DNA from: Candidatus Nanoarchaeia archaeon
Lineage (GTDB): Archaea; Nanobdellota; Nanobdellia; CSSed11-243R1
Assembly (NCBI GenBank): GCA_028713895.1
Contig: JAQTNH010000001.1
Location: 307,808-371,807, forward strand
Reading direction: 5' to 3'
Length of the DNA: 64,000 bases
In this document: positions 28,098 to 37,199 of the stretch, one piece after another
How the letters are laid out: the number at the start of each line of letters is the position of its first letter
How positions within the stretch are numbered: the stretch's first letter is position 1
The notes under the pieces: model-generated
The model's database searches: none
Told to the model about the DNA's origin: nothing
The model's input: the letters and a program-made list of their open reading frames with translations, nothing else
Translations under genes and position numbers: made by a program

Positions 28098-28673
28098 TCA
28101 TCTTGTAACTTTAAGGAACCCAGCATTGTTTGTATCAGGCCCCTTGAACAAGAAGTACAATCCTCCGATTATCACTAATGCGACTATGACTACAGCTACA
28201 TCCTCGTTTGTAATGCCGAACCCTGTCACTCCGCGAATCTGCGAAAGGATTCCTGCGCTTTCAAGTGCAGGCGCTGCGAATACCCATGTAAGCCATATAA
28301 TTACAGCAAAGACTGCGATTGCAATCGGAATTGAAATACCCATCCCCTTGTCCTTGAATTTATTAGGAGCAAGGAAAACAAGCACAAGCATAACGCCTAA
28401 GATGGCCATTATTGCAAGCCCGATGTTTGGGAACAGCTTTGATACCATGATTGTAACAAATACGCTGCTTGCTGTAAAGTAACCTATCACAACTGCAGAT
28501 ATCAATGCAAGCGGGCGATTGGTCTTGAAGAACTCAATCAGCTGCACGATTGAAAATACAAGCACTGCAGTTATCAAAAATGTTGTAAAGAAAAGTATTG
28601 GCTCTACTCCGCTGGGCACTATAGCCTTAAGAACGTCCCATACTGTTGACAAAACTTCGGTTATTACTGACAT
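28098..28673 (-). CDS. polytopic membrane protein
   Basis: 191 aa, multiple TM helices; within the same gene run. Confidence 0.6.
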   Translation of the reverse strand: MSVITEVLSTVWDVLKAIVPSGVEPILFFTTFLITAVLVFSIVQLIEFFKTNRPLALISAVVIGYFTASSVFVTIMVSKLFPNIGLAIMAILGVMLVLVFLAPNKFKDKGMGISIPIAIAVFAVIIWLTWVFAAPALESAGILSQIRGVTGFGITNEDVAVVIVALVIIGGLYFLFKGPDTNNAGFLKVTR

Positions 28674-28683
28674 TTTTAATCAC

Positions 28684-29229
28684 CTATTTTGAAGGAGCTG
28701 TTTTATTCTCAGGCTTCCCCCCTTTAAACATAACATAAAGCACAATTATTAAGATTATGCCTATGAGTATTAATGCGTAATCAACATTGCTCAGGCCGAA
28801 AATGTTGAAGAATGACTGCCAGCCAAGAGCATAGTACATCACTATGAAGACCACGAATCCCACCAAACCGACTGCAAGGTTCCTCATGACAGGGTTTTCC
28901 TTGAAAGCTGCTGTGACGTCTCCGCCATAAACCATTGAGCCGAGAATCAAAAAGCCCAGCAGCACGATTGTGATGAATCCAACCCACGGCAGGAACTGGT
29001 TCAAAGCAAGCAGGACCCAGGAAGTTGTTGTTGCAATCATTGCGATTACAAACGCGACAACTGCATTGATGTCGCGGCGCTCTTTTCCAGGCTCGCTCTC
29101 AAAAATCTTTGACTTCGCAAGGATTGCATAAATCACTGCGAAGAACAAAAGGAATGGCAGCAGGAAGTCAAAAAAGCCGAGAGTCCTCAGTGTCTTGATT
29201 CCGCCCAAAATTATTGATTCGTCAACCAT
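28684..29229 (-). CDS. polytopic membrane protein (paralogue C)
   Basis: FFDFLLPFLLFFAVIYAILAKSKIFESEPG...INAVVAFVIAMI. Confidence 0.65.
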   Translation of the reverse strand: MVDESIILGGIKTLRTLGFFDFLLPFLLFFAVIYAILAKSKIFESEPGKERRDINAVVAFVIAMIATTTSWVLLALNQFLPWVGFITIVLLGFLILGSMVYGGDVTAAFKENPVMRNLAVGLVGFVVFIVMYYALGWQSFFNIFGLSNVDYALILIGIILIIVLYVMFKGGKPENKTAPSK

Positions 29230-29245
29230 TTTTCAGTCACCTGTT

Positions 29246-30691
29246 CTATTTCATCCAGTTGGATGGTATTTTTCCCTTATACTTAGAAGGGTTTCCTCCG
29301 CCTGCTCTTGCTTTGTTTTTGACTACTCTTTGTATGTGTTGCGCTTTTTGCCCGACTGCCTGAGAAGATGCAGCTGAAGTTGATTTCAGAGCATTGTCTA
29401 TCCGCACAAGCAATGCCCTTGCATTGGCAATACGGGTTTCTATGTTCCTGAGCTTCAGCCTGTACTGGTTCTCAAGAGTCGCAACAGTTGTATCATGGTC
29501 CTTGACTCTGGTCAAAGTCGCTATTACTTTGCCAGCATTACTTTCCGCAGAATTCAGCGCAGCCAGCATCTTTGCAGGGTTGCCTTCTGTTGCTGCAGCC
29601 CTGTATCTGCCAACAGCCATGCGAATATCTGAGAATTCAGCTTTTTTCTCCCGCTCTTCGGTTTCATGCGCTGTTTTGAATTGTTTGAACGCCCAATCAT
29701 CATATTTTTCTATGCCTACAAGCTCGTTAAGGTCTCTTTCCAGCTCAATTATTGCCCTGTCAAGAGCGGTTTTATCTGCCGCAATAATCCTTGCTGCATT
29801 TTGTTCCCTGTCCCTTGAAAGCTCATTTGCCAGTCGCCTGGCCTCGTTGGATTGTTTTCTCAAATCCCGAACAAGCTTTGCCTGAACTCCGAAAACTGGA
29901 GCTCTCCGCCCAAACCTGTTTGTAAAACGCTGGGATGTCTTTCTCCTTTTTGAAAGACCGTCATACAATGTCCTCCATGAAGTCGGGTTCATTGTTTTTA
30001 AAGTGTCAAAAGCCTGCTGTACATATGTGGCATATTTCTGCGACATGTCAGGGTTGTTAACATAGGATTTTGCTTTCTGGATTATGTTCCTGAACTGTTC
30101 AAACCGCTCGGCATATGATTTGTTGTATCCTGCAAGGGCAAAGACTTTGTTTGCCATTTCAGACTCTTCAGATTCCATGTCTTTTATGCCGCTTATTGTC
30201 TGGTCAGCTTCGTACAAAGACTGGCGGCCCTCTGCCGCAAGCAGCCTGCCTGCTCCCGCAACTTTTTCAGCTTCGCCTGAGATCGCCGTGTATTCAGCAG
30301 CGCTCCTCTTAGCCATTCCCCAGATTCCAAGCCACACTATCACTGCAAATACTATTGCTATTATCAGGAAGAACAGCCCGAACAACCCTGCGACTGCCGG
30401 AACCCATCCAAGATTGGTTCCAAGAAAAGCGAATGAAACTGCGAGCACGACAGATGCCTTGCGCATGAAAGACATTCCGCTGCTGTCATCGCCCCCAAGG
30501 CGGTCCTTCAGAAGCCTGTCGAGAATGAAAAACCTGAATGCGACATAGAACAGTATCCCGAAGAGTATTAATGTAACTGTAACCGAAAGCGTTTCTACTT
30601 TTTGCACGACAGGATTCAGCCAGTTAAGGAAGAAATACCAACTGTCCCATATCATCGTAAGAGTGCCTGATAACGCAGTTTGCATAGCCAT
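29246..30691 (-). CDS. membrane protein with long cytoplasmic helical domain
   Basis: Start MAMQTALSGTLTMIWDSWYFFLNWLNPVV; N-terminal TM helices then long charged helical region. Confidence 0.6.
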   Translation of the reverse strand: MAMQTALSGTLTMIWDSWYFFLNWLNPVVQKVETLSVTVTLILFGILFYVAFRFFILDRLLKDRLGGDDSSGMSFMRKASVVLAVSFAFLGTNLGWVPAVAGLFGLFFLIIAIVFAVIVWLGIWGMAKRSAAEYTAISGEAEKVAGAGRLLAAEGRQSLYEADQTISGIKDMESEESEMANKVFALAGYNKSYAERFEQFRNIIQKAKSYVNNPDMSQKYATYVQQAFDTLKTMNPTSWRTLYDGLSKRRKTSQRFTNRFGRRAPVFGVQAKLVRDLRKQSNEARRLANELSRDREQNAARIIAADKTALDRAIIELERDLNELVGIEKYDDWAFKQFKTAHETEEREKKAEFSDIRMAVGRYRAAATEGNPAKMLAALNSAESNAGKVIATLTRVKDHDTTVATLENQYRLKLRNIETRIANARALLVRIDNALKSTSAASSQAVGQKAQHIQRVVKNKARAGGGNPSKYKGKIPSNWMK

Positions 30692-30820
30692 TTTGAATAC
30701 ACCTTTTAAGTTATTTTTCTTGTTAATTCTAAACAATTTATTTATTAAAAAGGTTTGTTTTTAAAGCAAATAAGCGAAAAAATACAAAAAAACAGAATAA
30801 AAAAGCAAAATAAGGAAAAA

Positions 30821-31921
30821 TTAGTCCTGGTTTATGCGGGTCTCGCGCAGGTCTGGCATAGGCTCGTGCGTATAATCCGGCCTGATAACCATAGGCTCTG
30901 CTACCTGAGGTTCAGTCTCTGCCTCGTCCCAGTTTTTTGGCTCTTCGTCAACGCTGTCATTTTCCAAATTCTCGTCTTGAACAGTTTGCTCTGCCACTCT
31001 TTTGGACTTCCTTTTTGGTTTTGTTTCAGTGTCATCCTCAATCAATTCGTCTTCTCCAAATTCTGGGGCATCTCTTGAATATGTTCCGCTGCCAAGATGT
31101 GTTTTGCCCTTTTTTACGAAAAGATTGTATACTCTATTCTTTGTTTCGCCTACTCTTGCGATATCTTCAAGTTTTTCAGCGAAATCTTTTTTCATTGAAT
31201 ACTCAGGCTCGCTCACTCGTTTAGGATTGTGTCCGCTTAACCAGCCCAAAACTTTAAGCTCATTGAACTCTTTTTGTGAATATCCTTTGCCTGCTTTTTT
31301 AGCAATAAGAACACCTTTCTCAAAGTATTGCACTTCTTCCGGGCTTCCTTTTCCCCATTTGTCAACAAATTTTGCCTGGCATGCTGTGTACTGCGCACAT
31401 TCAGCATCCTCGATAAGGTCGGTAAGCCCTGCCTTAACAAGCTTTGTTGAACCTGTTGAGATAACTTTATTCTGCCCTGCTGGATGTGGTCCAGCGCCAA
31501 AGTACACTCCGTGTTTTTCCCCAGAAACGTACAAGTCTGCCTTGTTTGGAATCTTGTCTATCTCTTTTTCAACAGCTTCGCCGTATCTCTTACATTTCGT
31601 ATGTTTTGCAAGCTCTTTTGCTTTTCCTATCCTTCGGTCCATAACCCATTGGTTTATGGTTTGGCTAAAAGGAAGCCACTGCGGAATATAATTTTTCGAA
31701 ACAAGCCCGATTTTGTCTATATTGTTGCTGAATTCGCATCCATTGCACAGTGCGCTGTAGGGAATAGTTTTAACATGAGTTTCGCCGTCAAGACCATGCT
31801 GTCTCACGACCTTTGTTTTGTCCTCTAATCGTGCTGGTTTTACATAAGTCTCATTATTGTATGCAGTACGCCCGCTTATTTTATCGCTTAAATATGTGTA
31901 TAATCTCTTTATTGGATTCAT
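30821..31921 (-). CDS. hypothetical protein, acidic C-terminus
   Basis: Complete 366 aa ORF, co-directional with neighbours. Confidence 0.55.
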   Translation of the reverse strand: MNPIKRLYTYLSDKISGRTAYNNETYVKPARLEDKTKVVRQHGLDGETHVKTIPYSALCNGCEFSNNIDKIGLVSKNYIPQWLPFSQTINQWVMDRRIGKAKELAKHTKCKRYGEAVEKEIDKIPNKADLYVSGEKHGVYFGAGPHPAGQNKVISTGSTKLVKAGLTDLIEDAECAQYTACQAKFVDKWGKGSPEEVQYFEKGVLIAKKAGKGYSQKEFNELKVLGWLSGHNPKRVSEPEYSMKKDFAEKLEDIARVGETKNRVYNLFVKKGKTHLGSGTYSRDAPEFGEDELIEDDTETKPKRKSKRVAEQTVQDENLENDSVDEEPKNWDEAETEPQVAEPMVIRPDYTHEPMPDLRETRINQD

Positions 31922-31923
31922 TT

Positions 31924-32889
31924 TTAGTCACCCTCTGTTGATTCTTCTTGTGTTTCATCTTGTTCATCATCAATGTTCCTGACTCCGTATATAAGTGCGG
32001 TGGCAATTTTGTTTATCCCATGCCGTTTGGGAGTCAAAATCTCTGGAACATAAGCTAAAACTTCCTGGTTGTCTCCTTCTCCGCGGAAATATATACCGGA
32101 CAGACGAGGTGAAGCTCTAATCGAATTTTTGCCGTCTTCGTCAGTGAATATAACTACAAGCTTAGCGTTTTCTAATTCTTCGTCAGACGCTGCTAATTCG
32201 AGGTCATTGCATTTTATCCCAAAGACAATGTTTTTAAGAACCTGATTGGATGTTTCTAAAGCCGAAGCATCCTTTTTTTGCAAGAGGTCTATTTTGTCAT
32301 TACTCTTGCCAACAACGTCATAAATGTTTATTGCATCGACACTTTCTATCGCGTCATACGCTTTGGTTTCCAAAACTTGGATTACGTAAACAAGATTATT
32401 CAAACTGTCTTTTTCACATTTCTTTTCCAACATTTGGTTTAAATAAGACTTTTCGTTGTTTGTCAGATAGTCTGGCTGTTTTGCTTGATTCGCTGTTTCA
32501 GTTACTACCTTTTCAAGTTCAATGTTTTTTTGCGCGATTCCGTTATAAGCAGTTTTAAGTTTTTCTGTGTTGTTATTTAATTTAGCCATGTTTTGGCGGT
32601 CTGTTGTAAGCGCATTAAACAACTGGGTTACGTCATCGGAAATTTTGGCTAATTTAGCGTCATATTTTGTTTTATCCTGTTTATACTCTTCGTTGTGTCT
32701 GTCTACCTTTTGGTCTATAGCTATGGTACGTTCATAAACATCATCAAACTTTTTATCGACTTTTCCAAATGCCTGTCTTGTTTCAATCTGGTCTGGTGTG
32801 AGCTGTTTTTGGACAGGTTTATCTGTGCGATTATCCCTGTTAAGCTTGAATATGGATGGTTTTCCTTTGGTTTCCTTTGTTTTTAACAT
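31924..32889 (-). CDS. coiled-coil hypothetical protein
   Basis: Start MLKTKETKGKPSIFK; long heptad region. Confidence 0.58.
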   Translation of the reverse strand: MLKTKETKGKPSIFKLNRDNRTDKPVQKQLTPDQIETRQAFGKVDKKFDDVYERTIAIDQKVDRHNEEYKQDKTKYDAKLAKISDDVTQLFNALTTDRQNMAKLNNNTEKLKTAYNGIAQKNIELEKVVTETANQAKQPDYLTNNEKSYLNQMLEKKCEKDSLNNLVYVIQVLETKAYDAIESVDAINIYDVVGKSNDKIDLLQKKDASALETSNQVLKNIVFGIKCNDLELAASDEELENAKLVVIFTDEDGKNSIRASPRLSGIYFRGEGDNQEVLAYVPEILTPKRHGINKIATALIYGVRNIDDEQDETQEESTEGD

Positions 32890-32945
32890 TTTATCACCTT
32901 TGAATAGTAACTCTCCCAGTTTCATTACTTAAGAGTAGTTAATTG

Positions 32946-34664
32946 TTATTTATAAACCTTTGTTTTTTCAGGTATCAGCAAAATTTCGACATTTCCCTCG
33001 ACTATATCTGTTGAACAGTCCAATGTCCTGCCAAATACAAAGGGCTCATTATCGCGCGAACGTATGGTGTACTCGCCTGAGCCCATATCTACAATACCCG
33101 CACGCATTGTTTTTTCGAACTTTACCTGCTTTGTTTTTCCATCTTTGTGAAAAACAGTCATATATGCCCTGTAAGGTTTGAAACCTGAAGCGTCTACTTT
33201 TGTGTCAATTTCTATAGCATAAGTTCTGCCCAGCTGTGGCGTGGAAACCTGCTTAATTTCTTCGCCAACTTTTTCAACAACACGAAGTTTGGGCCTGCTC
33301 AAGTTTGTAACAAGCTCGCAAAGAGTGACAGAGACATCAGTGCCCTTGAGAAGAGCTATTTTGCCAACAGACGCATGATACACATCATCCTGCAGGCATT
33401 CAATCGTATTCTCATAGTCTTCAATCATGTCCTCGTTGCCAAAAATAGTTTCATAAAGCTCTGAAATTGCTTCTTTTAGTATCAGCCTCTTGCAATCCAG
33501 ACTCAGGTTATCGCGTTCCAGCTCTGTGACTTTTTTGGCAAGTTCTTCAAAAGCATAGGGTGGTGGAGGTGGAGGAAGCTTAAGCTCATTGTCAGCCAAA
33601 CCTTCGCTTTTCTCATCTGCAGGTTTTTCGTCTGGCAGAGACTGCGCCTTAAGCAATGCTTCCAGCTTTGTTATCTGGGCTGTGGCGGTTTCTGCTCTAG
33701 CTTTGAGGTCAGTAATCTGATTTTTGTATTCCTCTTCCTTGGCGTCAAACTCCTTTTTATATGCAGCTTCACCTGTTTTGTATTGCGCCTCAATTCCCTT
33801 CCTGGCTTCCTTAAGTTCGTTTACTTCTTTTGTAAGCTGTTCTTTGTCCTTAAGCAACACTTCGGTCTGGGTGTTATTTTTAACGCTTTTGAGATCGGGG
33901 GATATTTTCCCATCAAATACGACATAACCTGCTTCGCACAGTTCAGCCTGGAGCGCTTCATAAGTTTGGTTGGTTTTGTTTTTGGAACGTTCGGCTTCAA
34001 GACGTTTGTTTTCAACGCCAGCTATGTCATCCTCTTTCCGCTTGACTTCCTCTTCCAAGGCCAATATCTTTGTTTCAAATTCAGTTTCCTTTTTTTCAAA
34101 CTCTTTTTTGTCGTTATTTGCTTGGATTTTTAAACCCTCAATTGTTTTTTGATATGTTTGAACATCTTTTTTGTATGTTTCGTTTTGCTTGTCTCTGGAA
34201 TCCTGAATCTGTTTTAGTTGCAACCCTATCCGTTCAAGATTAGCTTTGAACTCATTTTCCTTGTCTCCTAACTTTTGTGACAAATTAGCATTAGCTTCAA
34301 CTTCTTTTTCCAAACTTCCCTGTACCTGCTTCAATCCCAAGTCCAATCTTTTGTTGTCTTCTACCAAAGCGCTATATGCCGGGATTGGCAAAATCTTCAA
34401 AACAGGCTCATGTGTTTCATAATCAACTACATCATCACCTGATATACGTGCAATATCTTTTTCTTTCCTGTTAACAATCGTACAGCCGTCGTATGCGCGT
34501 GCATTCTGTGGAAGATTAACACCCAAATTGTTTTCGGCAGAAGGGTCCCTTACTTTTGGTTTTTTTAAAGGTTCGTCAGAATTCTTAGCCTCTCCCTTTA
34601 CAGGCTTTTTACATTCTTCCTTAGCTGAATTGATATCAAAAGTTCCGAAACTGGATTTTCCCAT
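32946..34664 (-). CDS. long coiled-coil hypothetical protein
   Basis: 572 aa with extended Glu/Lys coiled coil and globular C-terminal domain. Confidence 0.6.
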   Translation of the reverse strand: MGKSSFGTFDINSAKEECKKPVKGEAKNSDEPLKKPKVRDPSAENNLGVNLPQNARAYDGCTIVNRKEKDIARISGDDVVDYETHEPVLKILPIPAYSALVEDNKRLDLGLKQVQGSLEKEVEANANLSQKLGDKENEFKANLERIGLQLKQIQDSRDKQNETYKKDVQTYQKTIEGLKIQANNDKKEFEKKETEFETKILALEEEVKRKEDDIAGVENKRLEAERSKNKTNQTYEALQAELCEAGYVVFDGKISPDLKSVKNNTQTEVLLKDKEQLTKEVNELKEARKGIEAQYKTGEAAYKKEFDAKEEEYKNQITDLKARAETATAQITKLEALLKAQSLPDEKPADEKSEGLADNELKLPPPPPPYAFEELAKKVTELERDNLSLDCKRLILKEAISELYETIFGNEDMIEDYENTIECLQDDVYHASVGKIALLKGTDVSVTLCELVTNLSRPKLRVVEKVGEEIKQVSTPQLGRTYAIEIDTKVDASGFKPYRAYMTVFHKDGKTKQVKFEKTMRAGIVDMGSGEYTIRSRDNEPFVFGRTLDCSTDIVEGNVEILLIPEKTKVYK

Positions 34665-34775
34665 TTATATTGCACCCCTATCGTGACTATAGTTTTTTGT
34701 TACTTAACAATGGTGTATTCAGTGCTGGGGGATATTTAAATCTATCGGTTCAAGGCAACCTTTTTAAAACAGGCG

Positions 34776-35189
34776 ATGCGTATTGGGATTATGAAACTCA
34801 AAATGAAGTCAATTGTGCCGCTGTTCCTGGCATTGGTGTTCTTTGTGTCAATATTCGGAGTGTTCACGCAGAGCGGAAGCACAAAAGGCAAGGCGCAGAT
34901 TGTAATAAGCTTCGGGCTGCCGGATATGACTGAGCAGAAAGAGTTCAGCATAGCGGGAAATGTGACTGCGCTTGAGCTTCTGTCAAGCTATGCAAGCTAT
35001 GTTGAAGCAGACCACGGGGATGTGCGGTGCATTGCTGACTACTGCAGCACAAACAGGAGCGAATGGAAGTTCTATGTGAACAACAATATCCCTGAAGAAA
35101 GCGCTGAGAAGTATGTGGTTAAAGACGGGGACTTGATGACGTTCAGATATGAAGAAATAAAGAAAACCACTGTGAATGAAACGGTTTAA
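34776..35189 (+). CDS. secreted DUF4430-like (transcobalamin C-terminal-like) protein
   Basis: Signal peptide then FSIAGNVTALELLSSYA...EWKFYVNNNIPEESAEKYVVKDGDLMTFRYE. Confidence 0.6.
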   Translation: MRIGIMKLKMKSIVPLFLALVFFVSIFGVFTQSGSTKGKAQIVISFGLPDMTEQKEFSIAGNVTALELLSSYASYVEADHGDVRCIADYCSTNRSEWKFYVNNNIPEESAEKYVVKDGDLMTFRYEEIKKTTVNETV

Positions 35190-35473
35190 ACTTCAGGCCC
35201 AGCTGATTTCTTTTTCTTGAGACATTTTGATTTTCCCCTAAGGGGCTCTATTTTGATTTCTGCGCCGCACTTTTCGCAATTAAAAGAGAATGGGAGATGA
35301 TACTCTGAGGTTATGATTCCGTGATGCCTGCATTTTCCGCAAACGTAGCTTATGTGCATGGTTGTTACTTCATCCTTTGGCACCCAGATTGTAAACTTGT
35401 TCCCGTTGTCAAGCGCCCTGCGTGAGAAATAATGGCATTCTTCCATTGATTCGGGCTCTTTTATGTCAGACAC
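35186..35473 (-). CDS. zinc-ribbon protein
   Basis: CGKCRHHG...CEKCGAEI. Confidence 0.6.
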   Translation of the reverse strand: MSDIKEPESMEECHYFSRRALDNGNKFTIWVPKDEVTTMHISYVCGKCRHHGIITSEYHLPFSFNCEKCGAEIKIEPLRGKSKCLKKKKSAGPEV

Positions 35474-35762
35474 TGTGCATCACCTGCTTTTCGTAGACAT
35501 ATTTTGTAAATAAAAATCCTGCGATTCCAAAAAATACGAGCAAACCGTAGCCAACGAGGCTCTGCAGAGACGGGGCTGCGGAATAAGCCACGTCCGGATT
35601 GGCGAGCTCCTCGACTGTGTCGAAGGTTATCACGCTGAACTGCGAATTGATGGACTCTGCGTAGCTGTTCATTATTGCGAACACCCCGACTATTATGAAA
35701 AGCGAAAAAATTGAATAAGTGAAGTACCATTTCGGGCTGTGGCTCATCCTTATTCTGTCCAT
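35466..35762 (-). CDS. small two-TM membrane protein
   Basis: 98 aa with two hydrophobic segments; overlaps the zinc-ribbon ORF start. Confidence 0.5.
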   Translation of the reverse strand: MDRIRMSHSPKWYFTYSIFSLFIIVGVFAIMNSYAESINSQFSVITFDTVEELANPDVAYSAAPSLQSLVGYGLLVFFGIAGFLFTKYVYEKQVMHSV

Positions 35763-35869
35763 AACCTAAAAGATGAAACCTGTTTTAATAACCCTTTCGC
35801 TGTCAAAAGCAGGCATGCAGTAGCCTTATAGTTCAAAAAGTAAAGTTTTTAAACGCAGGAAAACTTGCT

Positions 35870-35940
35870 TGTATCGGGATGATGACGAAGTGAGACACCC
35901 ACTGATACAAGATGATGAACAGGGTAACTTCCGAAACCCC
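35870..35940 (+). ncRNA. candidate C/D-box sRNA (2'-O-methylation guide)
   Basis: C box gATGATGA (35878-35885), D' CTGA (35902-35905), C' GATGATGA (35911-35918), D-like CCGA (35931-35934); 16/5/12 nt spacing; TATA-like tttttaaa upstream; T6 run downstream. Confidence 0.75.
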
Positions 35941-36001
35941 AATAATCTTTTTTCTTGCAAGAAAAAACATTAATGAAAAAAGAACATATTAAAAAGCATT
36001 A

Positions 36002-36190
36002 ATGGAAAGAAACTTAAAACTGAAACTTCTAAGATTTAATATGGCATTTGACGCAATTATCGCATTTGTAGTAAAGTACTGGTGGGCGTTCCTTATCGCC
36101 CTCGGAGTAATCGCCTTTGCAATCTTTGCAAGGAAAGGAATTCTTGGAGCACGACTCAAGTCGCTTTTTTCATGGCCGCCTGAACCGTAG
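36002..36190 (+). CDS. small single-TM protein
   Basis: AFDAIIAFVVKYWWAFLIALGVIAFAIFARKG. Confidence 0.5.
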   Translation: MERNLKLKLLRFNMAFDAIIAFVVKYWWAFLIALGVIAFAIFARKGILGARLKSLFSWPPEP

Positions 36191-36192
36191 AA

Positions 36193-37167
36193 TCATCGTT
36201 TTCTTTGTTTGAGCCTGTTTGCAATATCAAAAGCTATCTTCCGGGTAAGTTCACGTTTGAATGAATCAATACTCAGTTCCTGACTCTCTTCAGCCTCTTC
36301 TATGCCAGTAATCCTGAACTTTGTAAGCTCGTCCCCGCGTTCCTCGTTCAGAAACAGCAGCGCTTCAGAACACTTGGCATGTGCGGAGTCCCATTTTTCC
36401 TCTTTCAGGAACTGCTTGATTTTTTGCAGATTAGAAATTATTTTAGCCAGCTTGTTCTCGTCTTTCTTTGTCAGCTTTTCCTTAGTCTGTTCCTCGCCTT
36501 TTATTTTTTTATTAAGCTTTTTTCCGGCTTCTTCCAGGTTCTCCAGCTGCTTTTCTTCGCGTTCCTGTTTTTGTTCGCTTGCAAATATCTGGCTGTATTT
36601 CCGTTCTTTGCCTTCTTCCTGTTTTGTTTCGTTTTCATCTTTTTTTGTTATCCTTTCTTCGCTGTTCAAGGTATTACCCAGCCTGCTAATCATTTTTATT
36701 TCCTGTTTTTCAGTTTTTTCCTCAGCTTCTTCACGCTGTTTCAGAGTCTCTGCCAAGGTTATATTGTAATTAACATAGGGATCTAATGCAAGCACATATG
36801 CTTTTGTCCTGAACGGGTTTGTTGCAGCATTTTTGCGCAGATAATCAAGGCTGGACTCAAGATTTGAAAGCCTCATGCGCAGGCTTGCACCGGTGAAGCT
36901 TGCGGATTTAATCGTGTTCTTCTCAATCTCTTCACCCTTGATTTCGTTTACTATCCGTTTAGATTCCAAGCCAAGAGCCTCAAAAAGAGTCATGTTGTCC
37001 CTTAATTGGGATTTGTCTATCCCTGCAGCGCCCTTATATTTTCCTGCTTGAATTCCAAAGAATGCCACTATCAAGAGTACCGCGATAATACCAAAAAAAG
37101 CGATAAACATCAGGTTCATATCAGAATAAATTGCTTTTTTGAATAAAAATGTTTGCTTAAACAGCAA
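36193..37167 (-). CDS. TM-anchored coiled-coil protein
   Basis: MNLMFIAFFGIIAVLLIVAFFG then Glu/Lys-rich helical region. Confidence 0.58.
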   Translation of the reverse strand: MLFKQTFLFKKAIYSDMNLMFIAFFGIIAVLLIVAFFGIQAGKYKGAAGIDKSQLRDNMTLFEALGLESKRIVNEIKGEEIEKNTIKSASFTGASLRMRLSNLESSLDYLRKNAATNPFRTKAYVLALDPYVNYNITLAETLKQREEAEEKTEKQEIKMISRLGNTLNSEERITKKDENETKQEEGKERKYSQIFASEQKQEREEKQLENLEEAGKKLNKKIKGEEQTKEKLTKKDENKLAKIISNLQKIKQFLKEEKWDSAHAKCSEALLFLNEERGDELTKFRITGIEEAEESQELSIDSFKRELTRKIAFDIANRLKQRKR

Positions 37168-37199
37168 AACATAAAAACAGCCAAGAGATTGAGTGTATT

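Noticed and set aside
29394-31691. Several plus-strand ORFs (29394..29885, 30084..30548, 31002..31691) overlapping minus-strand genes
   Set aside because: Antisense shadows of coiled-coil/membrane genes with no recognisable motifs and implausible Ser/Phe/Cys-rich composition.
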